This document shows, piece after piece, positions 1-8,587 of a stretch of DNA of 64,000 nucleotides. Positions within the stretch are counted from its first letter, which is position 1. The number at the start of each line of letters is the position of its first letter. Under the pieces are notes generated by a model. It was given only the letters and a program-made list of their open reading frames with translations. It was not told where the DNA came from and did no database searches. The translations under genes and the position numbers were made by a program. This DNA is from G963665185 sp049723905 (GTDB lineage Bacteria > Desulfobacterota > Desulfovibrionia > Desulfovibrionales > Desulfovibrionaceae): contig NZ_JBJKFD010000001.1 in assembly GCF_049723905.1 (NCBI RefSeq), forward strand, positions 1,860,001-1,924,000, read 5' to 3'.

Positions 1-106
1 GGCCTTGCGCACGCAGGTCGTTTTTTCGGGCCTTATGTTCGGCCCGGACGGATTTTCACAATTTTTCACAGGCTGGCTGCAAGCCGCCAAGGAACATTTC
101 GCATGA
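1..106 (+). CDS. C-terminal end of an unidentified gene (5' truncated by the window)
   Basis: The frame beginning at base 2 is open for 34 residues (ending LQAAKEHFA) and stops at a TGA at 104-106. That TGA overlaps the rnr start codon in an ATGA arrangement, which is typical of translationally coupled genes in one operon. The visible residues are too few and too ordinary to name a family, so the product is unknown. Confidence 0.6.
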   Translation, partial: ALRTQVVFSGLMFGPDGFSQFFTGWLQAAKEHFA

Positions 107-2313
107 GCAAAAAGAAAAAACGCTCGGACTCTGCACCGCAAGACCAAAAGAGCTCCCCCCAAAAAAGCTCCAAGAAAAAAGGAGCCCACGGCAAAGAACA
201 GGAGCCGGTTGTGGACGAACGGTCCGTGCTCCGCGTTTTCAAATCCCGCCAGAAGCCTCTGACCATGTCCGAGATTATGCGCGGACTGAAAGTACATAAA
301 AAAGAAAAGCAGCACATATTGCACATCCTCAACAGCCTCTCCGACCAGGGCAAGGTGCTGCGCACCCGCAGTGCCTGGGGGCTTACCGAGTCCATGAGCC
401 TGTGCAAGGGCACCTTGCAGGTGCAGCGCTCCGGGGTCGGCTTCGTTATTCCCGAAGACAAGCGTCGGCGCGACATCTTTGTAAGCCCGCGCGACTTCAA
501 CGATGCCTGGCACGGCGACAAGGTCGTGGTGGCCCTGACCCGAGAGGCCGGAAAACGTCACGCCGAAGGCCGCATCGTGCGTATCATTTCGCGCTCCATG
601 AAGCGCATGCCCTGCCGCGTCATCAAGCAGCTGGGGCAACAGTACTACCTGTGCCAGCCCTCGGACGTACGCCAGACCGCCAGCTTCATGGTGGAGCAGC
701 CAGAGGACCAGCCCGAACTCAAGCCCGGCCAGATCGTGGTGGTGGAACCCGTCGAAAAGCTGGACCGCGAGCTGTGGAACGGCGAAGTGATTGAAAACTG
801 GGGCGACGAATTCGACGTGACCGTGCAGGAGCATATGGTCAAGCTGAACCACAACGTGCCCTCGGAATTTCCCCAGGCCGCCTTGCAGGAAGCCGCCGCG
901 TATCCGCCCGACCCCACCGAGGAAGACTTCGCCCACCGCAAGGACTTGCGCGAAATTCCTTTCGTCACCATCGACGGCGCCCGGGCCCGCGACTTTGACG
1001 ACGCCGTGTACGTGGAGCGCCTTGGGCAGAACGGCTACCGCCTGTGGGTGGCAATTGCCGACGTAAGCCACTATGTGCGCCCCGGCAGCGCCCTGGACAA
1101 GGAAGCCTACGAGCGCGGCAACTCCTACTATTTTCCGCGCTCCGTGGAGCCCATGTTTCCCGAGGCCCTTTCCAACGGATTGTGCAGCCTCAATCCCAAC
1201 GTGGACCGGCTGGCCGTGGTCGCCACCATAGACTTCGACGCCAACGGCATACCCGGCGAAACCGACTTCTGCACCGCCGTCATCCGCAGCCACGCCCGCC
1301 TTACCTATGCCCAGGTCAACCGGGCCGTAATCCTCAAGGAACAGGAAGAGCGCGAAACCCTCGCCCCGGTGCTGGAACATCTGGAGCTGGCCGAAGAGCT
1401 GGCCCGCAAGATCCACGCCCAGCGTTCGGAGCGCGGCAGCCTGGACTTTGACCTGCCCGAACCGGAAATACTTTTCAATATCTACGGCGAAACCAGGGAC
1501 ATCCGCCCCAAGGCGCGCCATTTCGGCCACCAGATCATCGAGGAATTCATGATTGCGGCCAACGAGGCCGTGGCCGAACGGCTGGAAGGCATTGGCCAGC
1601 CCCAGCTTTTCCGCATCCACCCGGAACCGGACCAGGAAAAGCTGCGTTCGCTGTTCAAAATCATGTCTAAGACCGAACTGGGCATGGGCCTGCCCCAGGA
1701 ACCGGAACCGCGCGACATCCAGGTGCTGCTGCAAAAGGCCGAGGGCACGGATGCCGAATACATGGTAAGCCGACTGGCCCTGCGCACCATGATGCAGGCC
1801 AAATATTCACCGGTAAACGAGGGCCATTACGGACTGGCAAGCACCTGCTATTGCCACTTCACCTCGCCCATCCGGCGCTATGCGGACCTGACCATCCACC
1901 GGGCTTTGAAATATTCCATGGGCGACCTTCCCGAACGTCCGGACAGCTTCAAGAAGCTGCTGGTTGTGGGCAACCACATCAGCGCCACGGAACGCACCGC
2001 CATGGAAGCCGAGCGGGAAATCCTCAAGCGGCTGACCGTGCTCTTTTTGCAGGACCATGTTGGCGAGGAATTCACCGGCGTGGTCAACTCCGTGGCCGAG
2101 TTCGGATTTTGGGTGGAACTCAAGGAAGTGATGGCCGAAGGGCTGGTGCGCGTCTCCACGCTGAACGACGACTACTACTCGCTGTTCCAAGAGCATCAGG
2201 CCCTGGTGGGACAACGCACGGGCCGTTCCTTCAAGCTGGGGCAAAAGGTCAAGGTACGTCTGGAAGACGCCAACATGGCGCTTCTGGAAGTGGACCTGCG
2301 GCTGGTGGATTAA
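103..2313 (+). CDS. rnr: Ribonuclease R (3'-5' exoribonuclease)
   Basis: A 736-residue RNase II/R family exonuclease that degrades structured RNA from the 3' end and helps in mRNA turnover and RNA quality control in the cytoplasm. The order is a Lys/Ser-rich N-terminus (about 1-35), a winged-helix region (about 38-100), cold-shock domains (about 105-260), the RNB catalytic domain with the Asp cluster RDFDDAV near residues 295-302, and a C-terminal S1 domain (about 655-733). The length suits RNase R rather than RNase II. The ATG at 103 overlaps the stop of the upstream gene. A strong hairpin terminator follows 22 nt after the stop. Confidence 0.96.
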   Translation: MSKKKKRSDSAPQDQKSSPQKSSKKKGAHGKEQEPVVDERSVLRVFKSRQKPLTMSEIMRGLKVHKKEKQHILHILNSLSDQGKVLRTRSAWGLTESMSLCKGTLQVQRSGVGFVIPEDKRRRDIFVSPRDFNDAWHGDKVVVALTREAGKRHAEGRIVRIISRSMKRMPCRVIKQLGQQYYLCQPSDVRQTASFMVEQPEDQPELKPGQIVVVEPVEKLDRELWNGEVIENWGDEFDVTVQEHMVKLNHNVPSEFPQAALQEAAAYPPDPTEEDFAHRKDLREIPFVTIDGARARDFDDAVYVERLGQNGYRLWVAIADVSHYVRPGSALDKEAYERGNSYYFPRSVEPMFPEALSNGLCSLNPNVDRLAVVATIDFDANGIPGETDFCTAVIRSHARLTYAQVNRAVILKEQEERETLAPVLEHLELAEELARKIHAQRSERGSLDFDLPEPEILFNIYGETRDIRPKARHFGHQIIEEFMIAANEAVAERLEGIGQPQLFRIHPEPDQEKLRSLFKIMSKTELGMGLPQEPEPRDIQVLLQKAEGTDAEYMVSRLALRTMMQAKYSPVNEGHYGLASTCYCHFTSPIRRYADLTIHRALKYSMGDLPERPDSFKKLLVVGNHISATERTAMEAEREILKRLTVLFLQDHVGEEFTGVVNSVAEFGFWVELKEVMAEGLVRVSTLNDDYYSLFQEHQALVGQRTGRSFKLGQKVKVRLEDANMALLEVDLRLVD

Positions 2314-2334
2314 GGCCTGCCTAAGATAAGAAAA

Positions 2335-2376
2335 AAGCAAAACGCCGTGGTGCTTTGGTACTACGGCGTTTTGCTT
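2335..2376. terminator. Bidirectional terminator between rnr and the split nuclease gene
   Basis: A perfect 14-bp inverted repeat (2335-2348 AAGCAAAACGCCGT with 2363-2376) encloses a 14-nt loop. A-rich sequence lies on its left and T-rich sequence on its right, so it can end transcription from rnr on the plus strand and from the convergent minus-strand gene that stops at 2385. Confidence 0.85.
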
Positions 2377-3445
2377 AGAAAAACTTATTTCTTTTTTGGA
2401 TTGTAATAAAAAACATCAAGCAAAGCCGCTCTACCTTCCCAGATCTTCCTTTCTTCTTTATTTTTAGGACGTTCCGAATTCCACCATGCACAATCCATTA
2501 CTCGCTCAACGACTTCATCCCAGTAGTTATTGAGATTGATTCGGTTTGGAGGAATCCCGAAGTCTGCACAAAACCCGTCTTTATTGGCCCCACTTAAGCA
2601 CAAAAAATAATCTGGCCGTTTCATTGCCAACAAACGAGTCCCAGTGCCAAGGGATTCTGAAGAAAACAACTCTTTAAATTTACTTGCAAAGATAGAATAT
2701 TGTTTTTTAGAAACTTTCCCAGAAGATGGAATCGCATCAAGCGCTTCTGAGATTGCAATATTATTTTTTCCTATTTCTTTTTGAAAATTTGTAGCCCTCA
2801 TCATACGTCCAAAGTAATCCCATTTTTCCTTTCCTTCATTCCCCACGCGTGACACTCCTGCAATATTTTGCCGAGTTTCAGAATCAAGTTTAACAAATTT
2901 ATTTTTTTTAAAAATACTCCTTGCATCATTCAGAACATTCATACGTATTTTAAAATCTAAATTGGGATCATTCTTTACCTCAAGAAGATATTCTTCCCAG
3001 GAAAGTTCACAAATCGGATTTTCTCGAGTTCTCTTTTTATCCCCATATCCACCTTGGAGATCCCGCCTACGTAAATAAGCTTTTCTCCAAGCACTTCGAT
3101 ATTTATTAATTCCTTGTTTGGTCAATTTCATGCCCTTTGAAAACACCTCATCAAAATAATCATTTTTCATCTCTCCGAATTCAAATTCATCATTTTCATC
3201 ATCCAAAAGTGCAGCACACTCATCATTTCGAGAAAATGCCGCTGAAGTAAAATTCGCACTTCCAATTATACATTTCCAACCATCACGCATTGTAAAAAAA
3301 TAAAGCTTAGGATGAAATACACCACCAGAAGACGAAGCAACTCGAACGCTTTCATTACCGATGAATTCCTCAAGAAAATCTGGATGGGTTTGATAGAAAT
3401 GAGTTCCAACAATCATTTTTTCAATTTTATTCTTATTCTTAATTA

Positions 3446-4906
3446 GTCGGGCCTGAAATATCTCTAGTGGATTGATTTTTATTAACAATTCTCCTTGTAC
3501 AATGTAGTATTTTCGACCAGAGAACGTTGTGAATTCGTATAAAACCGGTCGAAATGATGCAGCGAATGGCGGGAGAATCATGAGGGCAAAACCCAAAAAA
3601 CAGCCGCAGGGTACGTTCCTTTACCCAGACCTTCTGGACCAGCTCAATCCGAAGGCTCCGCTCCTTCAATTGGCGAGGAGAATTCCCTGGGGGCGATTCG
3701 AGGAGGAGTTCGCCGGACTCTACAGCGACCAAGGTCGGCCAGCCAAGCCGCCCCGGCTAATGGTCGGGCTGATGCTGCTCAAGCAGTTGGAGAATCTGAG
3801 CGACGAACGGGTCGTGGAGGCATGGACGCAAAATCCCTACTACCAGGCGTTTTGCGGTATGACCGAGTTCCAGTGGAAGCTGCCTTGCGATCCCACGGAT
3901 TTGATCTATTTCCGCAAGCGCATTGGCGAGGACGGGGCACGACTGATTTTCGAGGTCTCCGTGGAACTGCACGGTGATGACGCCAAAGAACGAGAGATCA
4001 CGGTGGATACCACGGTCCAGGAAAAGAACGTAACCTTTCCTACCGACCTGAAGCTTTTGACCAAAGTCATCGAGGGCTGCCGTAAGATCGCGGACAGCGA
4101 AGGCGTCGGTCTACGCCGCAGCTTCAAGCGCACGCTCCCCAAGCTTCGGCTGAAACGGATGAAGATGGCCAAAAAGGCGAGGAAGATGCGGACAATGGCT
4201 GGTGCCTTGATCCGTGAACTCCGGCGCAAATTGCCGGGCGAAGCCCTGGGCCGCCACCAGGAGCGACTTGACCTGTACGAGCGGGTCAAGGACCAGAAAC
4301 GAAGCGACAAGAATAAGGTCTACAGCCTACACGAACCCGATATTCTCTGCATCTCCAAGGGTAAAGCGCACAAGCAGTACGAGTTCGGGCGCAAGGCGTC
4401 CATCGCGGTCACAAAAACTACGGGTATCATCGTCGGCGCGATGTCGTTCAACGAGAACGTCTACGACGGCCATACGTTGCCGGATGTCCTCGAACAGTGT
4501 TGGGAGGTCACCGGGGTCTGTCCGTCCATGGCGATCTGCGACCGAGGCTACAGGGGCCTGAATCAGGTCGGTGACACGCAAATCCTCATCCCAAAGCCTC
4601 CGAAGAAGAAGGACACACCGTACCAGCGCCTTATGGCGCGGCTCCGCTTCCGCCGTCGGGCGGCTATCGAGCCGGTGATCGGCCATCTCAAACACGATCA
4701 CCGCATGGCCCGGAGCTATCTCAAGGGCGCGGTCGGCGACGCCATTAACTTGTTTATGGCCGCAGCGGCGTTCAACTTCAGGAAGTGGATGCGGAAAATC
4801 GGAGAGTTTTTTGCGCTCTTGGCGTTTCTGCTCCTCGGCAAAGACTCAAGCCGACGGCTGGCGGAAAATGTGGCGTAGAAGCTGAAACGGGTTTTTCAGG
4901 CCTGAC
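3446..4906 (+). mobile_element. Complete IS5-like insertion sequence (about 1.46 kb)
   Basis: One transposase gene is bounded by terminal inverted repeats: 3446-3458 GTCGGGCCTGAAA and the reverse complement of 4894-4906, which differs at one position. Outside them lies TAATTA on both sides (3440-3445 and 4907-4912), the likely target duplication. Because the target is palindromic, a 4-bp AATT duplication with the element ends one base further out fits equally well. Both choices restore the interrupted nuclease gene in frame, which fixes the pre-insertion sequence. Intact ends and an intact transposase suggest recent insertion. Confidence 0.9.
3580..4878 (+). CDS. IS5-family transposase (DDE type)
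   Basis: A 432-residue transposase that cuts and rejoins the IS ends. The N-terminal part (about 35-100 with PPRLMVGLMLLKQLENLSDE) is the DUF772-type transposase domain. The DDE catalytic residues are visible as ITVDTT, AICDRGYRG and the Glu in RRRAAIEPVIGHLKHDHRM. I start it at the ATG at 3580 (MRAKPKKQPQG) because it follows a GGGAGAA ribosome-binding sequence; the open frame continues upstream to 3529. No frameshift is seen, so it may be active. Confidence 0.9.
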   Translation: MRAKPKKQPQGTFLYPDLLDQLNPKAPLLQLARRIPWGRFEEEFAGLYSDQGRPAKPPRLMVGLMLLKQLENLSDERVVEAWTQNPYYQAFCGMTEFQWKLPCDPTDLIYFRKRIGEDGARLIFEVSVELHGDDAKEREITVDTTVQEKNVTFPTDLKLLTKVIEGCRKIADSEGVGLRRSFKRTLPKLRLKRMKMAKKARKMRTMAGALIRELRRKLPGEALGRHQERLDLYERVKDQKRSDKNKVYSLHEPDILCISKGKAHKQYEFGRKASIAVTKTTGIIVGAMSFNENVYDGHTLPDVLEQCWEVTGVCPSMAICDRGYRGLNQVGDTQILIPKPPKKKDTPYQRLMARLRFRRRAAIEPVIGHLKHDHRMARSYLKGAVGDAINLFMAAAAFNFRKWMRKIGEFFALLAFLLLGKDSSRRLAENVA

Positions 4907-5061
4907 TAATTAAAGCTTTAAAACATGGATGATGTGCAGATGCCCAGGCAACAGCAACGTACATAGATTTGCATTCCTCTATTAGCTCGACCAGCTCCTC
5001 GCCAATTGCCTTCCCAGAAGAAAGAAATTTCATGGTACCCTCAAATTTTAGATAATAAATA

Positions 5062-5090
5062 ATTATATGTTAAAAAATAACATTATCACT
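5062..5090 (-). promoter_or_regulatory. Probable promoter region of the split nuclease gene
   Basis: Upstream of the ATG at 5033 the sequence is very AT-rich. Reading the minus strand, a perfect TATAAT occurs at 5067-5062, 28 nt before the start codon. The expected -35 position holds only a weak match (AGTGAT). The remaining sequence to about 5220 has no gene that I can support. Confidence 0.4.
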
Positions 5091-5220
5091 TCACTCTGCA
5101 ATGTTCCAGCTTACTTACTCTCAATTAGCCACCACAGACACACCCTCACTACTCATAACTCACTCTGCCGTGCGTTGGACGATTTCCATCTCTTGATCCT
5201 CCATGGGGGACCAGAATTTT

Positions 5221-5252
5221 AAAGCCGCGACATCCAAATATGCCGCGGCTTT
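5221..5252. terminator. Hairpin terminator downstream of the MFS gene
   Basis: AAAGCCGCG at 5221-5229 pairs with CGCGGCTTT at 5244-5252, with T/A-rich sequence on both sides. It lies 18 nt beyond the stop of the minus-strand MFS gene at 5271 and marks the right edge of the AT-rich, IS-bearing segment. Confidence 0.7.
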
Positions 5253-5270
5253 TCTTTTCCCCAAAAGACT

Positions 5271-6473
5271 CTATTTCCCCTTCTCCCTTGCCCACATCAC
5301 ACCGGCGATAACCAAAGCCAATGTGACCGACGCGGTGCATGCCCTAACGATTCCCGGCCAGCCGTAGCCATCCCACACCCCGCCCAGCGCAATGGAAGCC
5401 ACGCTTCCACCACCGATGCAGAACAAAATGTAGAGCGAAGACGCGCTGCCCATGGATTCCCGGGGGATCAACCGGCTGATAAGAAAAAGCAGCAAGGGCT
5501 GGCAGGAATAGGTGCCCAGAAAAACCAGGAAAATACCCAGCGCCACAAACGGAACGGACAGGCTCCAGCCCATGCACTGCAACCCCGCCAGGCAAATCAG
5601 CAGACCGGGCAGAACAACCCGGTACACGCCGACCCGTTGCGCCAGGCCGCCTGCAAACGGTGCGACAATGGCAATAAAACCGGCAAAACTGATATACCCC
5701 ACCTGCCCGGAAGTGAATCCAAAGGCCGGGCCGGTCAGACGATAGGTCAAAAAGGTCACGGCGCCGAGAAAGCCGAAAAACAGGCAAAAGCCGGTAAAAA
5801 AGACCAAGGCCGTGGCCGGACGCACCAGCAGCCGCAACATATTGCCGTACTGTTTCGCAAGTCCGGTCTCCATTCCCCGGCCTGATCCGCCTTCCAGCAG
5901 GCGAAACGTCCAGACGGCAAGGCAGGCGAACACAACGGCAAACACCCCATAGGTCGTGCGCCATCCCACGACATCGGTCAGCACGCCCAGCGAAACCCGG
6001 CCCACGATGATTCCAAGGGTGGCCGAGGCCACCACCGCGCCGATGTATGCACCCAGCTTTTTGACCGGTGCCAAAAACGTAACGTAGGGGATCATGGCTG
6101 CCGGAACAATGGCGGCAGCGACTCCGGTCATCCCCATGCTCACAAGGAACAGGGAATAATCGTGGACAAGCGAGGCCCAGCCCAGCAGCAGGGAAAGCAG
6201 GACCAGCCCCATGGTTGCGACGGTGCGGGGATTGAAGGAGTCCACAAAGGGACCGACAAAAAAATACGCCAGCGCGTAGCACAGGGAAATGACGCTGAAA
6301 GAAAAGCGAGCGTCCTGAACGGCAAGGGAAAAAGAAACGGCCAGATCACTAAAAACAGCCTGGTTCATGAACACGGTTGCCACGGCAAGCATGGTGACAA
6401 GGCAGGCCGTGCCCATGCGCAAAAGAAGCTTATCTACCTTTTTCGGCTGTTGTTCCCCATACGGAATACTCAT
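5271..6473 (-). CDS. MFS transporter (YnfM-like drug or metabolite exporter)
   Basis: A 400-residue protein with about twelve hydrophobic segments and the MFS pattern between helices 2 and 3 (GPFVDSFNPRTV). It resembles the arabinose-efflux/YnfM group of proton-coupled exporters in the inner membrane. The start at 6473 has a strong GGAGGA site. It lies downstream of a MerR gene, and the intergenic stretch contains a MerR-type promoter with 19-bp spacing, so it is probably a target of that regulator. The substrate cannot be read from the sequence. Confidence 0.85.
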   Translation of the reverse strand: MSIPYGEQQPKKVDKLLLRMGTACLVTMLAVATVFMNQAVFSDLAVSFSLAVQDARFSFSVISLCYALAYFFVGPFVDSFNPRTVATMGLVLLSLLLGWASLVHDYSLFLVSMGMTGVAAAIVPAAMIPYVTFLAPVKKLGAYIGAVVASATLGIIVGRVSLGVLTDVVGWRTTYGVFAVVFACLAVWTFRLLEGGSGRGMETGLAKQYGNMLRLLVRPATALVFFTGFCLFFGFLGAVTFLTYRLTGPAFGFTSGQVGYISFAGFIAIVAPFAGGLAQRVGVYRVVLPGLLICLAGLQCMGWSLSVPFVALGIFLVFLGTYSCQPLLLFLISRLIPRESMGSASSLYILFCIGGGSVASIALGGVWDGYGWPGIVRACTASVTLALVIAGVMWAREKGK

Positions 6474-6500
6474 CGAAATCCTCCAAACGGTTTGATTGCA

Positions 6501-6519
6501 TCGGGGAAAATTTCCCCGA
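6501..6519 (-). promoter_or_regulatory. Perfect palindrome in the leader of the MFS gene
   Basis: TCGGGGAAAATTTCCCCGA is a 9-bp perfect inverted repeat around one base. It lies between the MerR-type promoter and the MFS ribosome-binding site. It could be a second operator or an mRNA hairpin. Confidence 0.45.
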
Positions 6520-6526
6520 ACATCAA

Positions 6527-6557
6527 AGCGTAGCGCTTGGAGTCCGCTCTAAGTCAA
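6527..6557 (-). promoter_or_regulatory. MerR-type promoter of the MFS exporter gene
   Basis: On the minus strand TTGACT (6557-6552) and TACGCT (6532-6527) are separated by 19 bp, the long spacing typical of promoters activated by MerR-family proteins through DNA untwisting. Between them is the dyad CTTAGAG-CGGA-CTCCAAG. The -35 element overlaps the TGA stop codon of the upstream merR-like gene. Confidence 0.7.
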
Positions 6558-6928
6558 GAGTCTTGAAAGGTTTTTTTCATCTTATTCCAAACTTTGAATA
6601 TGGATATTTTTTCATCCATCATTTCAATCTGTTGCAGAATATCCTTATGCATCTCCTCAAGCCGTGCCCTATGTTCTTCCAAAACTTTCAGCCGTTCGCA
6701 TTCCGGCCCGCAACAATGGTGGCGCAAACTGGCGAACTTTTTGATCTCCTTGAGAGGCATGTCGGCGTCCGCCAGCCGCTTGATGTAACGCGCCCACTTG
6801 ATATTGCGGCGGGAATAGTCCCGGTGCCCGCTGGCATCGCGCTCCACCTCCAGCAGGCCGAGCTTCTCGTAATACCGCAAGGTATGCGCACTCAGCCCCG
6901 TGAGTTCGGAAAATTCACGAATTTTCAT
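6554..6928 (-). CDS. MerR-family transcriptional regulator
   Basis: A 124-residue protein with the MerR winged helix-turn-helix at the N-terminus (IREFSELTGLSAHTLRYYEKLGLL), a basic wing (HRDYSRRN) and a C-terminal dimerisation coiled coil (about 78-118). A His/Cys cluster (H70 H71 C72 C73 ... C77) lies where MerR proteins often carry effector-sensing residues; whether it senses metal, thiols or aldehydes is unknown. Its start overlaps the stop of the pgl gene by 4 nt, so the two are probably cotranscribed. It probably controls the MFS gene just downstream. Confidence 0.88.
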   Translation of the reverse strand: MKIREFSELTGLSAHTLRYYEKLGLLEVERDASGHRDYSRRNIKWARYIKRLADADMPLKEIKKFASLRHHCCGPECERLKVLEEHRARLEEMHKDILQQIEMMDEKISIFKVWNKMKKTFQDS

Positions 6929-7659
6929 TGTTCACCCAATGGGTCCATTTCCTTTACAATCCACACCAAAGTGCCGTTCTTTGGACGAACATGGCGTGCA
7001 GGAACATCAGCCCTTTGCAAAAGTATCTCCCGGACAATATCTTCCTTGGCTGGCCCGGTTGCCAGAAAAACACAGGTTTCCGCATTGTTGATCACGGGCA
7101 GGCTGAGTGAAACACGGGCATGCTGCGTTCCGGCAGTGTGCACAAGAGTATTTTTTCCGGTCGACGCGAGGTACTCCGTTCCCGGAAACAAAGAGGCCGT
7201 ATGGCCGTCTTCCCCAACACCAAGCAGCACGAGATCAATAACCGGGAGCCCATGCTCCTGTGGAATCGCCGAGTTCAACACCTCGTGGTATCTCTCCGCA
7301 GCCTGTTTTGCCGGGTACTCTCCTTCTATGCGGAGCACTTTGCCACGTTGCAGATTCGGCATGAAACGCAGCGCCATGCCATAATTGCTGTCGGGGTGCT
7401 CGGGCGGCACACATCGCTCATCCGTCCAAAGAAAAACCGTCTGCTCCCAGGGAAAGCTAGGGACATTCTGTAGTCTGGCGTAGACAGGGGCAGGAGTCGT
7501 CCCTCCGGAAAGAGCCCAAATAAAAACGCCATGTTCCTCTACAGACGTTTCAGCCCGCGCCACAATATATTCCAAAGCCTTAGTAACAAAATCTTTCTCA
7601 TCGGCCGCCACATGAACCTGTGCCGGATCGCTTACGGAAAAGGCCATTCCTGACTCCAT
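6925..7659 (-). CDS. pgl: 6-phosphogluconolactonase
   Basis: A 244-residue DevB/Pgl-type enzyme that hydrolyses 6-phosphogluconolactone to 6-phosphogluconate in the oxidative pentose phosphate pathway. Family motifs are ALSGGTTPAPVYARL, WTDERCVPPEHPDSNYG and LLGVGEDGHTASLFPG. I start at the ATG at 7659 (MESGMAF) because GGAGGGG precedes it by six bases; the open frame extends seven codons further. No glucose-6-phosphate or 6-phosphogluconate dehydrogenase lies nearby. Confidence 0.93.
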   Translation of the reverse strand: MESGMAFSVSDPAQVHVAADEKDFVTKALEYIVARAETSVEEHGVFIWALSGGTTPAPVYARLQNVPSFPWEQTVFLWTDERCVPPEHPDSNYGMALRFMPNLQRGKVLRIEGEYPAKQAAERYHEVLNSAIPQEHGLPVIDLVLLGVGEDGHTASLFPGTEYLASTGKNTLVHTAGTQHARVSLSLPVINNAETCVFLATGPAKEDIVREILLQRADVPARHVRPKNGTLVWIVKEMDPLGEQ

Positions 7660-7689
7660 CTCACCCCTCCATAACAGCAACGCCTACGA

Positions 7690-7757
7690 TCCTGATACGC
7701 GAGGACTGAGGTCTTTTGAAGTAAGCAGCTACATGCCTGTTTCCACAATCTTATTAG
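7690..7757. repeat. R1 repeat, degenerate half copy
   Basis: This stretch matches the right half of the R1 palindrome (CCTGATACGCGAGG near its start, GCCTGTTTC near its end) with many substitutions. It abuts the intact copy at 7756-7879. Confidence 0.65.
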
Positions 7758-7879
7758 GCCGCTCAAACAGGTGCGAGAACAAGGCGCAAGAAAAACTCAA
7801 GACCGACGCGTAGTTCCTGATACGCGAGGGTTTGAGTTTTATCGAAGCAACGAAGTTATCGTGCCTGTTTCAGCGGCCT
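7756..7879. repeat. R1 palindromic repeat, copy A (3' end of the RhtB-type gene)
   Basis: A 124-bp imperfect palindrome. Outer arms AGGCCGCT and AGCGGCCT pair perfectly, and an inner arm pairs around ACGCGTA/TACGCG and CTCAA/TTGAG. The stop codon of the RhtB gene (7880-7878) falls on its edge, so the element forms that gene's 3' end. Confidence 0.85.
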
Positions 7880-8507
7880 AATCGGCTACTACGGCAACCC
7901 CAGCCCCAATCATAACGCACCCCGCCGTGCCGTTGGCCCATTTCCATAGCCGGGTGGACTGGGCCGCTTCGCGCCCACGCGCGGCTAGCCAGGCGTATAT
8001 GGTCACCACGCTCAGCACCACGGGCACTATGGTGCAAACCACTTCCGCCATGTCCAATGGCGTCAGCTTCGCCATGTCCACAAAGCCGGGAAGAAAGCCG
8101 CAGTAAAAAGCGATTACCTTGGGGTTCCCCAGGGTCACGCAGGTTCCGGCCAGCAATGTGCTGCCCCGAAAGCGCGTCTTTTTGTCCGTATTCGTTGCTG
8201 CAGGCTGGGGCATCTTGTTGGAAAACGCGGCCCGCAGGCTTTTTGCGCCCAACCAGGCAAGATAGGCCGCGCCAATCCACTTGAGTAGCGCAAAATATCC
8301 GCCCAGCTGCGAGGCCACCCAGCCCATGCCGAAAAGAGCCGTCAGCAGATAGACCATATCGCCCATTACCAGCCCCACGCCGAACCGCAGGCCGTGGGAA
8401 AAGCCCCGGCTGAGCGACTGCGCCACAAGGGCTGTGACTCCCGGCCCGGGAATAAGGGCAAAAACAAAGGCGGCCGCACCCAACCCCAATATTGCTTCAA
8501 CAGTCAT
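7878..8507 (-). CDS. LysE/RhtB-family amino-acid exporter
   Basis: A 209-residue inner-membrane protein with about six hydrophobic segments and the family signature FALIPGPGVTALVAQSLSRG with a later GNPKVIAFYCGFLPGF. Members export amino acids such as homoserine, threonine or lysine. I start at the ATG at 8507 (MTVEAIL), which has GGAGGAACA upstream; the open frame extends 17 codons further. Both flanks carry R1 repeats, and the stop codon sits at the edge of copy A. Confidence 0.9.
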   Translation of the reverse strand: MTVEAILGLGAAAFVFALIPGPGVTALVAQSLSRGFSHGLRFGVGLVMGDMVYLLTALFGMGWVASQLGGYFALLKWIGAAYLAWLGAKSLRAAFSNKMPQPAATNTDKKTRFRGSTLLAGTCVTLGNPKVIAFYCGFLPGFVDMAKLTPLDMAEVVCTIVPVVLSVVTIYAWLAARGREAAQSTRLWKWANGTAGCVMIGAGVAVVAD

Positions 8508-8587
8508 GGCTGTTCCTCCAAGGCAATAGCCTATTCGCAAACCGGTTTGGGTGTCCATGGCAAAAGATTGATTGCAAAACCTATCGC

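Larger units (their letters stand above)
2385..5033 (-). pseudogene. Phospholipase D-like nuclease gene interrupted by an insertion sequence
   Basis: The gene begins at the ATG at 5033-5031 (Shine-Dalgarno GAGGG just upstream), reads 42 codons to about 4907, and is then broken by the IS element at 3446-4906. It resumes at 3439 and ends at 2385. Removing the IS and one copy of the target duplication restores a single in-frame reading of 393 residues (KAL-IKNKNKIEKM across the junction). Only one PLD (HKD) motif is visible: HPKLYFF followed by GSANFTSAAFSRND. The Trp/Lys-rich C-terminal half (from about residue 185 of the reconstruction) I do not recognise. As it stands, the 5' piece stops after three IS-encoded codons (TGA at 4896-4898). 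The 3' piece has an open frame into the IS from an ATG at 3596, which would give a chimera lacking the native N-terminus. Base composition is clearly AT-richer than the neighbours, which suggests horizontal acquisition. A defence-type nuclease is possible but not shown. Confidence 0.85.

Noticed and set aside
5160..5215. A possible tRNA or tmRNA 3'-end remnant (CCTCCATGGGGGACCAG) that could mark an attachment site
   Set aside because: It does not fold as a tRNA 3' half and no matching duplicate was found in the window.
5149..5340. A 63-codon frame on the minus strand between the IS region and the MFS gene
   Set aside because: It overlaps the terminator and the end of the MFS gene and has no ribosome site.
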